From: Gonium pectorale
Lineage: Eukaryota; Chlorophyta; Chlorophyceae; Chlamydomonadales; Volvocaceae
Assembly (NCBI GenBank): GCA_001584585.1
Contig: LSYV01000043.1
Coordinates: forward strand, 581,693-645,692
DNA length: 64,000 nucleotides
Direction: 5' to 3'
The stretch's first letter is position 1, and every line of letters begins with the position of its first letter. The translations under genes and the position numbers were made by a program. The notes beneath the pieces were generated by a model. That model was not told where the DNA came from. It searched no databases and worked only from the letters and a program-made list of their open reading frames with translations. This document shows positions 23,352 to 35,500 of the stretch, one piece after another.

Positions 23352-24580
23352 CGGTGTGGCGGGGACCGGGTGGGGCGCTGCGGGCCCTACATCGTGTGCT
23401 GTGGGGCTCCGTGCGGCGGCAACAAGTTCATGTTTGCTGCTGGGGCCTGGGACCCCTGCGGGCGGGGCGGTTGTGGGGAGGGGCCCCAGCAGCCAGCACT
23501 ACAACTTTTTGCAGAAGACTTGTGGAGGCGCTGGGAGAGGAGAGGAGAGTTTTTTGGGCGGCAAGGGCGTGGTCGAGACCGGGTGGCGGGTCTGGCGAAT
23601 GAAGGCTGCTGCTTGGAATCAGTCTTTCTGCAGCGAGTGCTGGCTGGCCTGACAGCCACTCCCCAAGCGCGGCCAGGGGCCCTCTCGTTCGGAAGCACTG
23701 CAGTTTCACTAACACCTGAATACCAGTACGTTATGTTTCGTAGTTTCGGTTCTCCGGTCAATAGGTATGGAGGACAGGTCAATCGGGGACCGGTCATATA
23801 TGAGTCCTGGCCTGCCGGCGCCATACCAGTGTAAGGCAATTGTTCCAGGAGCAGGAGCCTAAGGTCGGCGGGTCCTGGCGGGTTTCATGAGGTCAAAGCA
23901 TGGACCTATAATCACCACACGTTGCCCCTTGCATCTAAGGTTAGCAGCCCGGCTTCAAGGGGGTGGCGATGGACTGCGTGCACCAAAACTAGTGCACCAC
24001 TTTGACGAATACTGCTGATAGTTAATAGCATACTGACATCATGGGCCATCCGGGAGTTGGGCCGAGTGGTAGAATTCTGCGAGGGATGCGGACGAGCGAA
24101 TGAAGCGAGCCGGCAAGGGCGGACATCATCATTTATCGCATCGTTTACTTTTCAGACAGTGGTAAAATGAACAGCTGGTCGCTGTAGTCTGGTCGCGCCA
24201 AATTAGTCAGCCACGCAAGACAAAGGCGCCCCCCAATGAACGTGTAAGCCTTTAGCCGACCCCAGTAAGTTGGAATTTAATTTTTGTAGGGTAGTCGAAG
24301 GTCAAAATCAGGTTACTTCAGGTAGTAATCCTCGGTACACGCCAGGTAAAATGTACGGAAAGTTCAGGGTAATCAACAGGGTGGAGAGTTTGACCTGTTC
24401 TTAAGCAAGACGTTGCAGATTTAGGCCAGTAATACATGTGCAAAGGTTGCAAGCCTATCTTTGCGGTTTCCTCACCTCACCTAGCCACTCCCTTCACAGA
24501 GGACAGTAGTGGCGTGAGGGCCGGGACCCGAGCGCCAAACCTGACTGAAGGGCCAGTTGCAGGCTAAGAGTGACACTATA
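23352..24580. other. 3'UTR and AT-richer intergenic interval
   Basis: 3'UTR of the F-box gene to about 23850, then a markedly AT-richer stretch (about 23900-24480) before the first oxidoreductase gene. The open frame running through 23370-23834 lacks motifs and is treated as untranslated. No TATA box identified. Confidence 0.5.
23830..23834 (+). terminator. TGTAA poly(A) signal of the F-box gene
   Basis: TGTAA lies about 480 nt after the stop at 23351. It is the first such pentamer downstream and matches the volvocine poly(A) signal. Confidence 0.6.
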
Positions 24581-27500
24581 ATGGCGCAGTCAGGAAGCGT
24601 CGGCGCGGGAGGGCGGGCCCTTGCAACTGGCGCCCTGTGGATTCTGGGTGCTTGCGGTGCCATACCGTTTGCTTTCTTCTTCTGCACATACCTCACACGT
24701 TGGTATGTTATCCGAGAAGTCGACTTCATCGCGTGGAGGGACGAGCTTGCAATCGACCATCTGTTTGACTGGATGATTTGGTTGGATAAGTCCATTCTTC
24801 CAGGATCCTTAAGTTTCATGGTGAGTAGGTTACGCGCAGTATTACGCGCAGGATACGCGGCGCCGCGCCGTATGCGTCCGTTTGTTCGCCCAACTCGCCG
24901 CTTCCCAGCCGCCCCATGCCACACCGGCAACATCTCGAATACACACAAAGGCTTCACTTCCGGGGCTTCAAGTGATGGAAACCGACACAGTCTTGCCCGG
25001 TGTTGCGGCCGCTGTAGCTGGTGCCCCAACCCTGCGAGCCCCCCGCGCAATGCTGTCCTTTGCAGTGGTTTTCCTCTGATGCGGGTATTTTCAATTTTGA
25101 TGGACCCTCGCAGATGATTTGGCAGTGGTGCGGAACTTTGGCAGTAGCCCTGGCGGCTGCAGGCCTGCTCTGGCTGGCCCAGACCCGCCAGAGGGCCCTG
25201 ACGGACACGCCCGCACCCTCCTTTGCTAGCAAGGTGCGCAAGACAGCTGCGCGACGCAGCCAGCAGTGTGGCGCTGGGATTTACCCGGTGCGGTCCTCGT
25301 TCCACCTTTGTGCTGGGCATAGTGCATCCGCGCGGCTGGGGCGCGCTGCGGTCAGAGTCTAGCCACCGCCTGCTCCAGTGTATGTCCGTAGAGGCTGCCT
25401 TCCCCGTTTCTGGTTCTCGTTTTTACTGTTAGTTGTCCGCGGCCCGGCCCACAGTCGGGCAGGGCTGACTTCCCCCCTCTGCACCGCGCATACCCATCCG
25501 TACATGCAGTCAGCACGCTGAAATCCTCCTGCCATCTCAACACAAATATGGTTTGCATTACGCGAGTGTTCGTAATGGTGAATGCTGCAGGTTGCCTCGA
25601 CTGTGCGCCGCGTTATGGCCTACCGCGTTCCGCCACGCGGCCTGTGGCGCGCCCTGCTGGGCCCCAGCGGCCTGTCGCTCCTGGACCTGTTCCTCATCCT
25701 TCTGTGGTGGGCCCTCCACGCCATGTGGATGTACGAGATGGTGATGGTCGTGGTGGACATTCGGCGCATGAACCCCCCGCCTCCGCCGCCGCCTGGTACG
25801 TGCGTGCAGGGGCATGTGTATGTACGGTTGTACGGTTTTATGTACGGCTGATGTGTACAAACCAAGGGGTACCTTAGTCACCATCCATTCGTAACCACAC
25901 ATGCATATGGTCTTAAATCTGCGCTTGTCAGGCGTGCATTCAATCATCTGACACAACGCGTGCCCCTTCGTTGCTTCGCATGCGCCTCTTTTGCCTGCCC
26001 AAACATTTGGCACAGCTTTTGTCGCGCGCAAGCTGCGAGCCTCTCTCCCCGGCACCAGCTACGCCCATCGTCAGTTGCTCCAGCAGCTGCCGTCGCTGCC
26101 GGATTACGTCAAGGAGTAGTGAGTGGATGGGAGTACTTGGGAGGTGTTGGGGACGGTCGGGAGTGTACAGGCGAGCTTTCCGCCAGTCGGGTCTCACAAA
26201 CGGCTCTTACTTGCTCACTTGGCTGCAATGGGATGCCGATTCAGCTGCCACACTAAACCTCTAAGCCATGACCCCTGCATCGCAAACCCAAAACATGGCA
26301 GTCGGTTCCAAAACGCGTCTGGCTGCGAGCCCGTTGTCATGACATGTTCAACTACTTCACGGCGGGCTATCCACGTGGCCGCTGCTTTTTTTTTCTGTGG
26401 AAAGGTTTTTTTTCTGTGGAAAGGTGCTGCACGCGCGCGGCTTGCCTGCTGCCCTATGCCCGGCTCGCTTTGCTTACATGTGTCTTATTCCCTCCCTCCC
26501 ACGCTGCGTGCCACAGCACCGCCAAGCTGTTTGGCTACATCGGTCGGATGGACCTGCTGCTGCTCTTCTTCCCCCTCGCCCGCTGCAACTTCCTTCACTG
26601 GCTCCTGGGCTCGGATTTTCCCACCCTCGTCAAATATCACAAGTGGGTGTGTGCAACGGTCGAGCTACACCTGCCACTCAGTTGAAATTCGTGCATGCGC
26701 TTGAATGGCTTCTATGGACCCACCCTTCACCCGTGGACAGCATATAAGTCGACCGAAGTTTCTCTCTTGCTTCCATGACGGCTGCCGTCGGTCCGTTACG
26801 GGGGAGCGCGCGTGCATCATCATCAGCCCAACAGCAATGAGTACTCCGTCCTCCATTGACCTCCAGATTTGAGTGCGCCCCGTACCGTGTAGTGACCCAT
26901 GGGTCTTCCATCTGCAGATGGCTTGGGTACGGCACCATCCTGATGTACAGCCTCCACGGCATAATGTACCTCGGCATCTGGAGCCACGAGGGAGTGTGAG
27001 TCCTGGCGTGTTGGCTCAGCTATCACTACGAGGATTACGGCATGGTCCGTAATGCCACCCAAGCACGTGCCATCATCACGCATTGCCTGTTTGCACAAGT
27101 TGCAAAGATATCATGACAGTTAGTGCGGTTTCGCACGAGTAGCTATCTTCAAGGAATGCTGATGTCCACGTTCGTCGTAAAATGCGTCGCCGCAGACTGT
27201 CTCAAATGCTCAACTGGGGCATGGACGGCTACCCCATCGTGTACCCCGGCGCCGGCGTGAACCGACTGGCTGGCCTCATTGCCCTCATCGCCGGCTGGGT
27301 GTTGCTGCTCGGCACCATCCCCGCCATCCGCCGGCGCTTCTTCGCGCTGTGGCACGCCTCGCACGTCCTTGCCGCCGTCGTCTTCCTCCTCTTTGCCGCC
27401 ATGCACCGCAAGGACGTCGCCCCATGGATGATGCCAGGTGGGTGACGGGCGGGCACGTGGCCGCAGGTGCCATGGGCGTACGGCTTCCATTGTAACACGG

Positions 27501-30492
27501 AGGTTCTAATGGGGCCCTCACGTACCCCGATCGGTCAGGTGCGATGCCGCATCGTACGCATGGCGCATAAGTGCGCACTCGGACTACCCGCTTGATGGAC
27601 CTGCATCTTATCAGTGGCTCAGGGCCCACGCGGTGTGGCACGTTGCACAGTACCGTAGCTCTGTTCCGGGACCGGTTACAAACTGCGGTTAGTGCTCTAC
27701 ACCACTTGACCAAATCGTTGGGCTCTGTCCGCAGGCATGTTCCTGTACCTGCTTGATGTGGTGCTGCGGACCATCCAGCAGAACTTCAACTCCACGGCGG
27801 TCAGCGTTGCGCCGGACTCCACGTCCGGGGCCTCCTATGCAGTCGTCTCTCGCGACGGCCGTCTGCTGTCTCTGACGCTTCAGTGCAAGGAGGTGCGTGT
27901 ACGGGCGTGTAGGGGGTCGTATCCCCCGGTCTCCTTCGGTTGGCGGCATGGCATCACAACTGAGTACGCCATATCCCTGAAGAGCAAGACTCATCCATCT
28001 CCATTTTTGCAGGACCTGCGCTTCTCGGGCTCGGACATCGTCTTCCTCAACGCGCCCTCCATCAGCTGGTGGCAGTGGCACCCCTTCACTGTCGCCTCGT
28101 CGTCGGCCTCGGGCAGCATCGTCCTGCATATCAAGAAACACAGCGGCTGGACCAAGGTGCGCGAGCTAGGATGCCGCTGTGCAGCCAATAGGATGCATGT
28201 CTGTTTGCACACCCGGCGCGTGTGAGCGTCATGGTCACTCCGTTGGGTGTTACGTCATTGTCAAGTTCATGGTAGCAATTTCAGCGCAAGTCTTACTTAT
28301 GCCCCTGTCCCTCCCTCCGAACCCTCAATAGCGCCTAATTGCGCGGCTGTCGAACGACGCGGCGCCCGTCAAGCTGTATGTCAGCGGGCCGTACCACAGC
28401 GCCAACCGCCAACTGCTCTCCCGCTTCGACCGTTACGTCTTCGTCGCCGGTGGCGCCGGGGTAGGTTCTGATTGTATAGCGTGGCCTTGCGCGCCCTCAG
28501 CATTCCCCGCTCTTTGGGCATTTGCATAGCAAACCGACGCGCAAGGACGCCCGCAATGGCGACTTCGCGCGGCAACCCTGGCCACATCGCTCCTCAGCCC
28601 TGCGCGTGGCCAACGGGCAGCTTCGATGCTGCCGGACAGTTCACCTTGTCTGACACCGCGTAGTTGGTGCGGCCCAAATCGGATACTGAGAAACGTGTGC
28701 ACGCTGCAGGTGACTCCCGCGCTGGGCATGCTGAGCGAAATGGTCGCGGAGCAGACGCGGCAGCGGCAGGAGGGGCATGCCAACGGCGACGCTGAAACGC
28801 GGAACAACCCGCGGGTCACCCTGATCTGGGTGAGCCGCAGCGCCGACGAGTTCAGCGCCCTGCCGGACGAGATTCTGCACGAGGCCAACAGGTATTTACC
28901 ATTCTGTTGCGCTGCCTTCCCTAGCAGCTGCTCCCGTATTTTGGCGCTGCACGATTGTCCCACGCTCCCTTTCCCTGCACACCGCCTAGACCGACGTGTT
29001 TGCTGAACACGATTATAGCGATGGTTAACAGTGCATCGTCGTCCCGCGCTTGCCTCCATGACAGGGGCAAGGCAGGCTGGCTAGACTTGCAGCTCTACAA
29101 CACCGACTCGGCAGCACGGGGCCACCGGGGCGCCGGCGGAGATGACCTGGCAGACAGCAAGGCCGTGGTGCTCGATGTCAACCGCCCGCCGGCCTCAGGG
29201 AGCAGCGCAGCCGAAGAGTCCGCCCGGTAAGTTGCGGCCGGTGGTCGTTGTGGTAGGGGTCGCAAAGCCCGGCTGTGGACCGGCCGGGCGTGACGCGGTA
29301 TGCAGGATTTAAAACAAAGGCTTCCAGCGTTTGGGGCAGCGTGCACGATTGCGAACAACGAATGCGATTGCTCCGTCGCTCACGCGGACCGCCCCTCCCG
29401 GGTGAGCTCGTCCTCGTCGAAATGATGTCTGCTGCAGGCCAGTGGCGGCCCCGGACCTGCCGTACGGCTGCATGCCAACTGCTCGCCTTAGTTCAACTTC
29501 CTTCTTCCGCCCCCCCTGCAGGCCGCTGTCGCACCCGTACATGTTCCACCCGCTGCTGTGGGCCGCGGCCGTCATCCTTTCCTTCGTCGGCGGCTTCGGT
29601 GGCGTCATGGCGTTCCAGGAGTACGACGCCCGCAAGGCCCGTACGGTGCTGTACCGCACGGATTTCTCGTACGTCGGCCTGCTGCAATGGGCGACGCTTG
29701 GATTCGGCTGTACTGTCGGGCCGGCGGTCCTGTTCCTCACGGCGCACACCTGGAGGTGCGTTTGCCGCGGATTGTGCCGACTGTGCCGCCAGCAGCCATC
29801 GCTGTTGCCCTGGCACAGTGCAAATGCCGATGCCGTGCCAGGAAATAAACGGACGCGTGGTCACGCACGCAGCGCTAGAGTGCACGTGGGACAATGCTGT
29901 CATGCCAATGTGTGCCCCCGTGCCTGCCGAACCGACTGCCGCACAAGTCAATCCGTCGTGGCGTTGCCATTCCATGGCCGCTAGCATCCTGCGACGCGCG
30001 CGGCCCGCCCTGGCCTGTTCGTTCCGCCATTTTTGAGCTCCTGTTGAGATGGACCTGTGCTTATGTTGTTACGTGTTCAGGTACTTGTCGCTGAGGCGCT
30101 GGCGGGGCACCGTCAGCGAGTCCACCGCCGCTGCCGTGCCGCACGCAAGTGCGGCCGCCGTCGCGCCACGCGGCCGCCCCGCCGCCCACTCGGCGACCAC
30201 CCTCGGGGCCTCGCCCAAGTCGTCTGCCTCGCACAGCGGAATCGCCGCCTTCCTGAAGGCTGGCCGCCCCAACGTTGCTGCAATCCTGGAGGGCATTGCG
30301 GATGGCGACTATGACCACGACTATGCGGGAGCGGCTGGCACGCTCCAGGCGGGCCGCGGCGTGGGTGTGTTTGTGGGCGGGCCGCCGGCGCTGGTGGCGG
30401 CCGTGGACGAGGCCTGTGCCGCGCTCAACGGCGTGTGGGGTCGCGCGGGCCGGGCCTATCTGGAGCCGCACATCATGACGCAGGAGCTGTGA
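24581..30492 (+). CDS. Ferric reductase/NADPH oxidase-like flavocytochrome b, copy A
   Basis: A membrane oxidoreductase moving electrons from NAD(P)H through FAD and two b-haems across a membrane, to Fe(III) or O2. Exons: 24581-24820, 25114-25233, 25591-25795, 26016-26118, 26517-26642, 26918-26995, 27196-27437, 27735-27892, 28013-28156, 28332-28460, 28710-28891, 29065-29226, 29522-29755, 30081-30492. Phases agree; 844 aa. Haem ligands: H264 and H278 (YHKWLGYGTILMYSLHG), H347 and H361 (SHVLAAVVFLLFAAMH), each pair 13 apart. FAD motif HPFT at 447-450; NAD(P)H motif GGAGVTP at 512-518; C-terminal VFVGGPPALV. About eight spans precede the flavin domain and two more (residues ~635-705) interrupt the nucleotide-binding domain, as in plant FRO proteins. 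No EF-hands. C. reinhardtii has a neighbouring pair named RBOL1/RBOL2; whether these are the orthologues is unproven. Confidence 0.9.
26388..26426. repeat. Tandem 17-bp unit (T-run + ctgtggaaagg)
   Basis: ttttttctgtggaaagg occurs twice in a row in an intron of oxidoreductase copy A. The same string occurs once in reverse complement at about 31408-31427, downstream of the gene. Homology outside this core was not evident. Confidence 0.65.
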
Positions 30493-32526
30493 GCTCAAGA
30501 GCTATTCCAGTGGTGCGGGGGCTGCATGAAGCAGCATGGCGAATTCTCAAGTGCCCGCCCTCACTGTGCCCTGGTGACAATGCGGTTGCAATTTCATGGG
30601 AGCAGTCTCGCTGTCTGTTCCATCTACCTAATGACGTCTCGATGCGAGCATGCACGTGTGCGTGAGCGTGCGGGGCCCGGTGAAGTTGCGTATGAGCTCC
30701 GCTTGCCGGAGAAATGGTGCCGGGCCAAGTGCTAAAGCGGCTTTGTGCGTTCCACGCGTGATGCATTAGGAGCTTAGGACTGGACCTCGCCGTATCAAGT
30801 TTAGGCATACATACCGTGCGTGCTCGATTATCAGCGACATTATGATGTGTCGGCACCGATGGGGATCGTGAGCGAAAGCGCTGGAATAGGTGACCGGCGT
30901 TCCTTGATGTGCATGACGCATGTTTCGTGAGTGGGTCTCCTCGCTGTGCTTCAACACACGCGCTTGATTATCTGTGGCCATCCCTACGTTGCTGTGTGGG
31001 TGCCATGCCCAGAAAGCAGGAACTCCAGGATAAGAACCAACAAATACTTGCGTGCAGCATGCGCACCCGTTTGCTGTAGCGAATTTGGTGTTGCCCGTTC
31101 AATCCATGCGGGCCGCTATGACTCCCGAGTCGGATTGCAAAACTCGCTCATTCTCCATCGCGAGGCTACTGCATTGCACGGATTGGGCATCATTGGTGCT
31201 CACACACCTGTCTTTTCGTCTTTCTGCCTTCCTGTTCTGTGGTCTTTAGGTGCAGGGTTCCTTCTCTTGCTTCTTGTGTGTACCGTCGGTGTTTGGTCTT
31301 GGCCGCCGTGGTGCGCTGTAGTTAGGGCAGGGTTTCGGTGGTTCTCATCACGGGAGGGCTGCATGTCCCTCCCATTGTCTGCGCCCTTTCTCGCCTCTCC
31401 GCCTGTAACCTTTCCACAGAAAAAAACACGCCGTGCAGCTGTTCTGGGTTTTGTCCCTGAAGTTGGGTCCCGCCGGGACCTCACAAGTGGAGCAATTTTG
31501 GCTGCTAGGCTTTGCGTAAGGACTGTCGTAAGCCGCCGTCACAGTGTACAGGAGCAGCCCCAGGTTACGTTCAGAGACGCTACCTTTTCCGTGCCTTCTG
31601 TACAGGCACACCTGCGGGGAGGAGGATGTTCTCATGGTAATCACCTCATGGGTAACAGGGCGGCGTAAGTAAAGCATGTAACAATACAGCCCCTGGATAT
31701 TTCTAGCGCATCTAGGGCATATAGAGGCAGCACACATCAGACTGACCTGACTGACTTGCCACGTAGAGCTACTCGGCGACAGCCGCCCCGTGCAGACATG
31801 CTGTCCGCTTGTGCGCCGTGGGCCTGAGAAAGGCCGCCATCGCCATAAACGCACTTTGCAATCAACAGCGAAATCACGGCCTGCCCAAGCAGTGGCATGT
31901 CGCCGCGCCCTTTGGGCCCATGCGCTGCCCTGCAACAAACCCAATTACTCAGATAGCAAAGCAATAACGTGTACAGCAGTGTGATGCTAACAGCTGCATG
32001 CCTGGGGAGGCATGAGTAAACGCCACACAAGCACGTCACCGGTGTGCCGGAGTAAATGTAAGATGCACCATGAATGTGTAGTAGTATTACGGACCTGAAG
32101 TGAAGTAAGGGCTCGTGTCTGAACGTCGTTGTAACCCAAGTCAGGGTATCATAATATGAAGTTCATACTGATGATTAAAATGTGGCTGCTGCGGGCTGCC
32201 TTGAGACAGACGTTCAGATCGAGGCAGCGGTTGATAACTTTTGCCGTGGTCGAGACAGGCGAACACGCCGAGCATGTTCTCGTCATAGCAGATGACAACG
32301 TGGTATCCTAACGTCACCTGCTTTGGAAGCCTGTCGTTCCCGGTTGACAGTTGGAAGGCTCCAGTTTGCGGCTTTGCACCAATCGGAGTGCGTCCTAGTG
32401 TTTTGCCACGTATTACTGCTTTCGTGGTAACAGAACATCACCAATTTTATACGTCGGTCACTCCAAGCAGCATAGTACTTCATTGCGAGGAAGGTGATAG
32501 ACTGTACATACTTCCCATCTGAAACG
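30493..32526. other. Interval between the two tandem oxidoreductase genes
   Basis: It holds the 3'UTR of copy A and the promoter and leader of copy B. Plus-strand TGTAA pentamers occur at 31404-31408 and 31677-31681; either could end copy A. The open frame 30931-31668 has no coding bias or motif. I see no remnant of a third gene copy. Confidence 0.5.
31677..31681 (+). terminator. Candidate TGTAA poly(A) signal of oxidoreductase copy A
   Basis: Second of two TGTAA pentamers after the stop at 30492; the other is at 31404-31408. Both imply a long 3'UTR (about 0.9 or 1.2 kb), so the assignment is tentative. Confidence 0.3.
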
Positions 32527-35500
32527 ATGGCCGATTTGGCCAGTGGCCAATCGAGGAGGGTCACTACTGGTGAAGTGCGGACTGGCCTTCGCGTTGCCAT
32601 CCAGGCCGCCCTTTGGACCTTGGCTGCGTGTGCCGCCATACCATTTGCTTTCTTCTACTGCGTGCACCTCACCCGGTGGTACAGAGAAGACCCGGAGTTC
32701 TTGAAATGGAAAGACACGCTTGTCTGGGACCGTTTGTTCCCCTTTACTTTCCCAATCCAAGATAAATCTTTGCTTCCGAGTGCAGTCAGCTTCCCGGTGA
32801 GTACTCCGTGGGCTTCATTGAAGATGTATGTCGCCGGCAACGAACGCCCGCAACGACCACCGCAACGTAAATGATGCAACGGCAAGCAAGCATACAAAAC
32901 ATGATGGATGGCGCGCAGCGGCGATATTGTTGATATTAGCTGAAGAGGGCCGAACTAACCGACTCGCTTACGGCCTTAATGAACTGCACAGCGCTTTGAG
33001 CAAAAAGGAAGGTCAGGACCTGGCGCAGGAGCCAAAGCGCCGCAGTGAAGCAGCCGTGCCGTGCGTTTTCTGCTTGTGTTCGGTATGCCGACATTCGAGC
33101 ACATGCCCCCCCCTGACCACCCTGGCAGATCATTTGGCAATGGTGCGCGACAATGGCGGTGGCCTTCGCGGCTGTGGGCCTGCTGTGGCTGGAGCTCGCC
33201 CGTCGGCAGAGCACGCCTGGAGAGAGGACACGCGAGCCGTCTTTCGGGAGCAAGGTGCGTAGCATACGTCTTGCAGGGTCTGGCGCGGCGTTGCGAGGTA
33301 CCTAACATGCCCCCTTGTAACTGCCTTCTGCTTGCTTCGCTGCAATACGAGTAGCTCGTCGTACGGAGCGGTGCATGGCAAGAGCAGATCCACTTTGAAT
33401 CCACTACATCAAGCGTGAACTTGCCTTCCCGTCGCTTTGCACAAGCGCATTGTGCTGGCAGGGTGCAACAGTTGTATTCTTCATCAAGGCGGGTGCCGTC
33501 GCAGGTTGCCTCGACTGTGCGCCGCGTCCTGGCCTACCGCGTGCCCCCCCGCGGCCTGTGGCGCGCCCTGCTGGGCCCCGGCGGCCTGTCGCTCCTGGAC
33601 CTGTTCCTCATCCTGCTGTGGTGGGCCCTCCACGCCATGTGGATGTACGAGATGATCATGATTGTACTGGAGGTTCGGCGCACGGCGCCGCCGCCACCCG
33701 GTACGGACGCATCGTACCGTCTGGGTCCGGCAGATAGCCGTCGGGCGCATGTACGGCGCGCCGCCGTACGTACATCTGCAGCTTCAGCAGCCGCCATGTT
33801 CGTTACGCAGACGTTTGGAGTGTGTGCAACCATGACACCGTGGGTGCAACGTAGGATGCGCTGCCCGCGGGCATGCTGCCTGCTTTATCCCAGCCCGCCA
33901 CTAGCACGGCATGCGTGGATTGCTGCAAGTCCCGGGCTATCTGCCCTTGGGCAGTGCCCAAGCTCGCATGTCGTACATATGACGGCGACACCCTTCGTTT
34001 CGCGCTTCGTCCATGCACCCCCCGGCTTTGATTGACGTGCATAGACCCGCCCGCCGGCTTTGGCGGGGAGGACACCCTGTAACCTGTACCTGCAAGGCGC
34101 ACGCGCGCAGCAGAGCAACTTCAGGTGCTCTGTTTTCGTGACATCCCCGTTTGTCCACGTGCCCGATGCGCCCACGCAATGCAACCCAGCAGCCCGTTCG
34201 ACGCGCAAGCTGCAAGGCTTGAGCCCCGTCGGCAGCAGCCACGTCCACCGCCTGCTGCTCCAGGCGCCGTACGTGCCCCCACTGCCGGACCTCGTCAAGG
34301 AGTAGTAAGCGGCGGCGCGGCGGGCGGCATTTGCAGATTGCTTCGAATAGGGATATACGAAAAAGCTGCGTGATATCACAGTGGCTTCAATTTCACACGC
34401 CTAACGATGTAGCCTCTGATCTGTCACACCCCGCGCCTGGCCTTCACGCGCATCTCTCCTTTGCGCCCCCCGACTGACAGTATCGCCAAGTTCTTTGGTC
34501 TGTTGGGGCGAGCGGACCTGCTGCTGCTCTTCTTCCCCCTCGCCCGTTGCAACTTCCTGCACTGGCTGATAGGCGCGGACTTCTCCACCCTCGTCAAGTA
34601 CCACAGGTGGATTTTGGCGGCGGTTGGGTGCCGGCTAATTGTGTCGTACTTGCGGATTCGTCCAGCCCCTCTAGCCGCTGCGGTTAATGCGCGAGGGATG
34701 GCTGCCGTACAGCGGTTGCTGACAGCAAGCACAGGTGACACCAGACGGTATTCAATAGGGGCCCCCGGTCACCCGGCGCTGCCAAGATGTCATCTACATT
34801 TCCCCGGCGCGGTGGCTCATGGGTCCGCCCTTCGCCGCTCGGCATGCAGGTGGCTCGGGTACGGCACCATCCTCATGTTCACGCTGCACGGCGTCACCTA
34901 CCTCGGCTGGTACAGCCACGAGAAACTGTGAGTCGCCTCGGTTACTTGGGCTCGGACCCGAACGTCGAAGTTGCCCATTCGTTCATTCAGTACGAAAGGG
35001 CGTTTATTTGCTGGCATGTGCCGCACTCCATGTTGTCTGTTGGGTCCGTCTGTTGGGTCAAGCTACCCATGGCTTCCCCGGCTTGGACGGGCACCCGTAA
35101 CCCTCTTTTGTTGGGTCCGGACGTCAGTGGGGGGTCATGCCTATCTCCTCAAACCTGCTCAGCGCAGCCCGATGCGTACGACGCGTACGACGCGCAGGCG
35201 GCGGGTGTCCCGTGCGTCGCTCCTCGTTTGCGGAAACGACGCACAGAGAGTCCCCCGTCAGCCATGACGCAACTCGGCCCTGGCGGGCGGGCGGGGATCC
35301 GAGGATTGGAAGGCGTTCGCGATGGAGAGGCCGGAGGCGCATAGGCCCAGCCAGCCAGCCAGTTAGCCAACGAGCCGCCACTTGATCGCACGCAGACGGA
35401 TGTCCGATATGCTCAACTGGGGCATGAACGGCTACCCCATCCTGTACCCCGGCGCCGGAGTCAACCGCCTGGCCGGCCTCATCGCCCTCATCGCCGGCTG

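Noticed and set aside
26123..26704. 193-aa plus-strand open frame containing part of oxidoreductase copy A
   Set aside because: It reads through the intron with the T-run repeat (giving FFFCGKV-type residues). The spliced model fits the family and copy B exactly.
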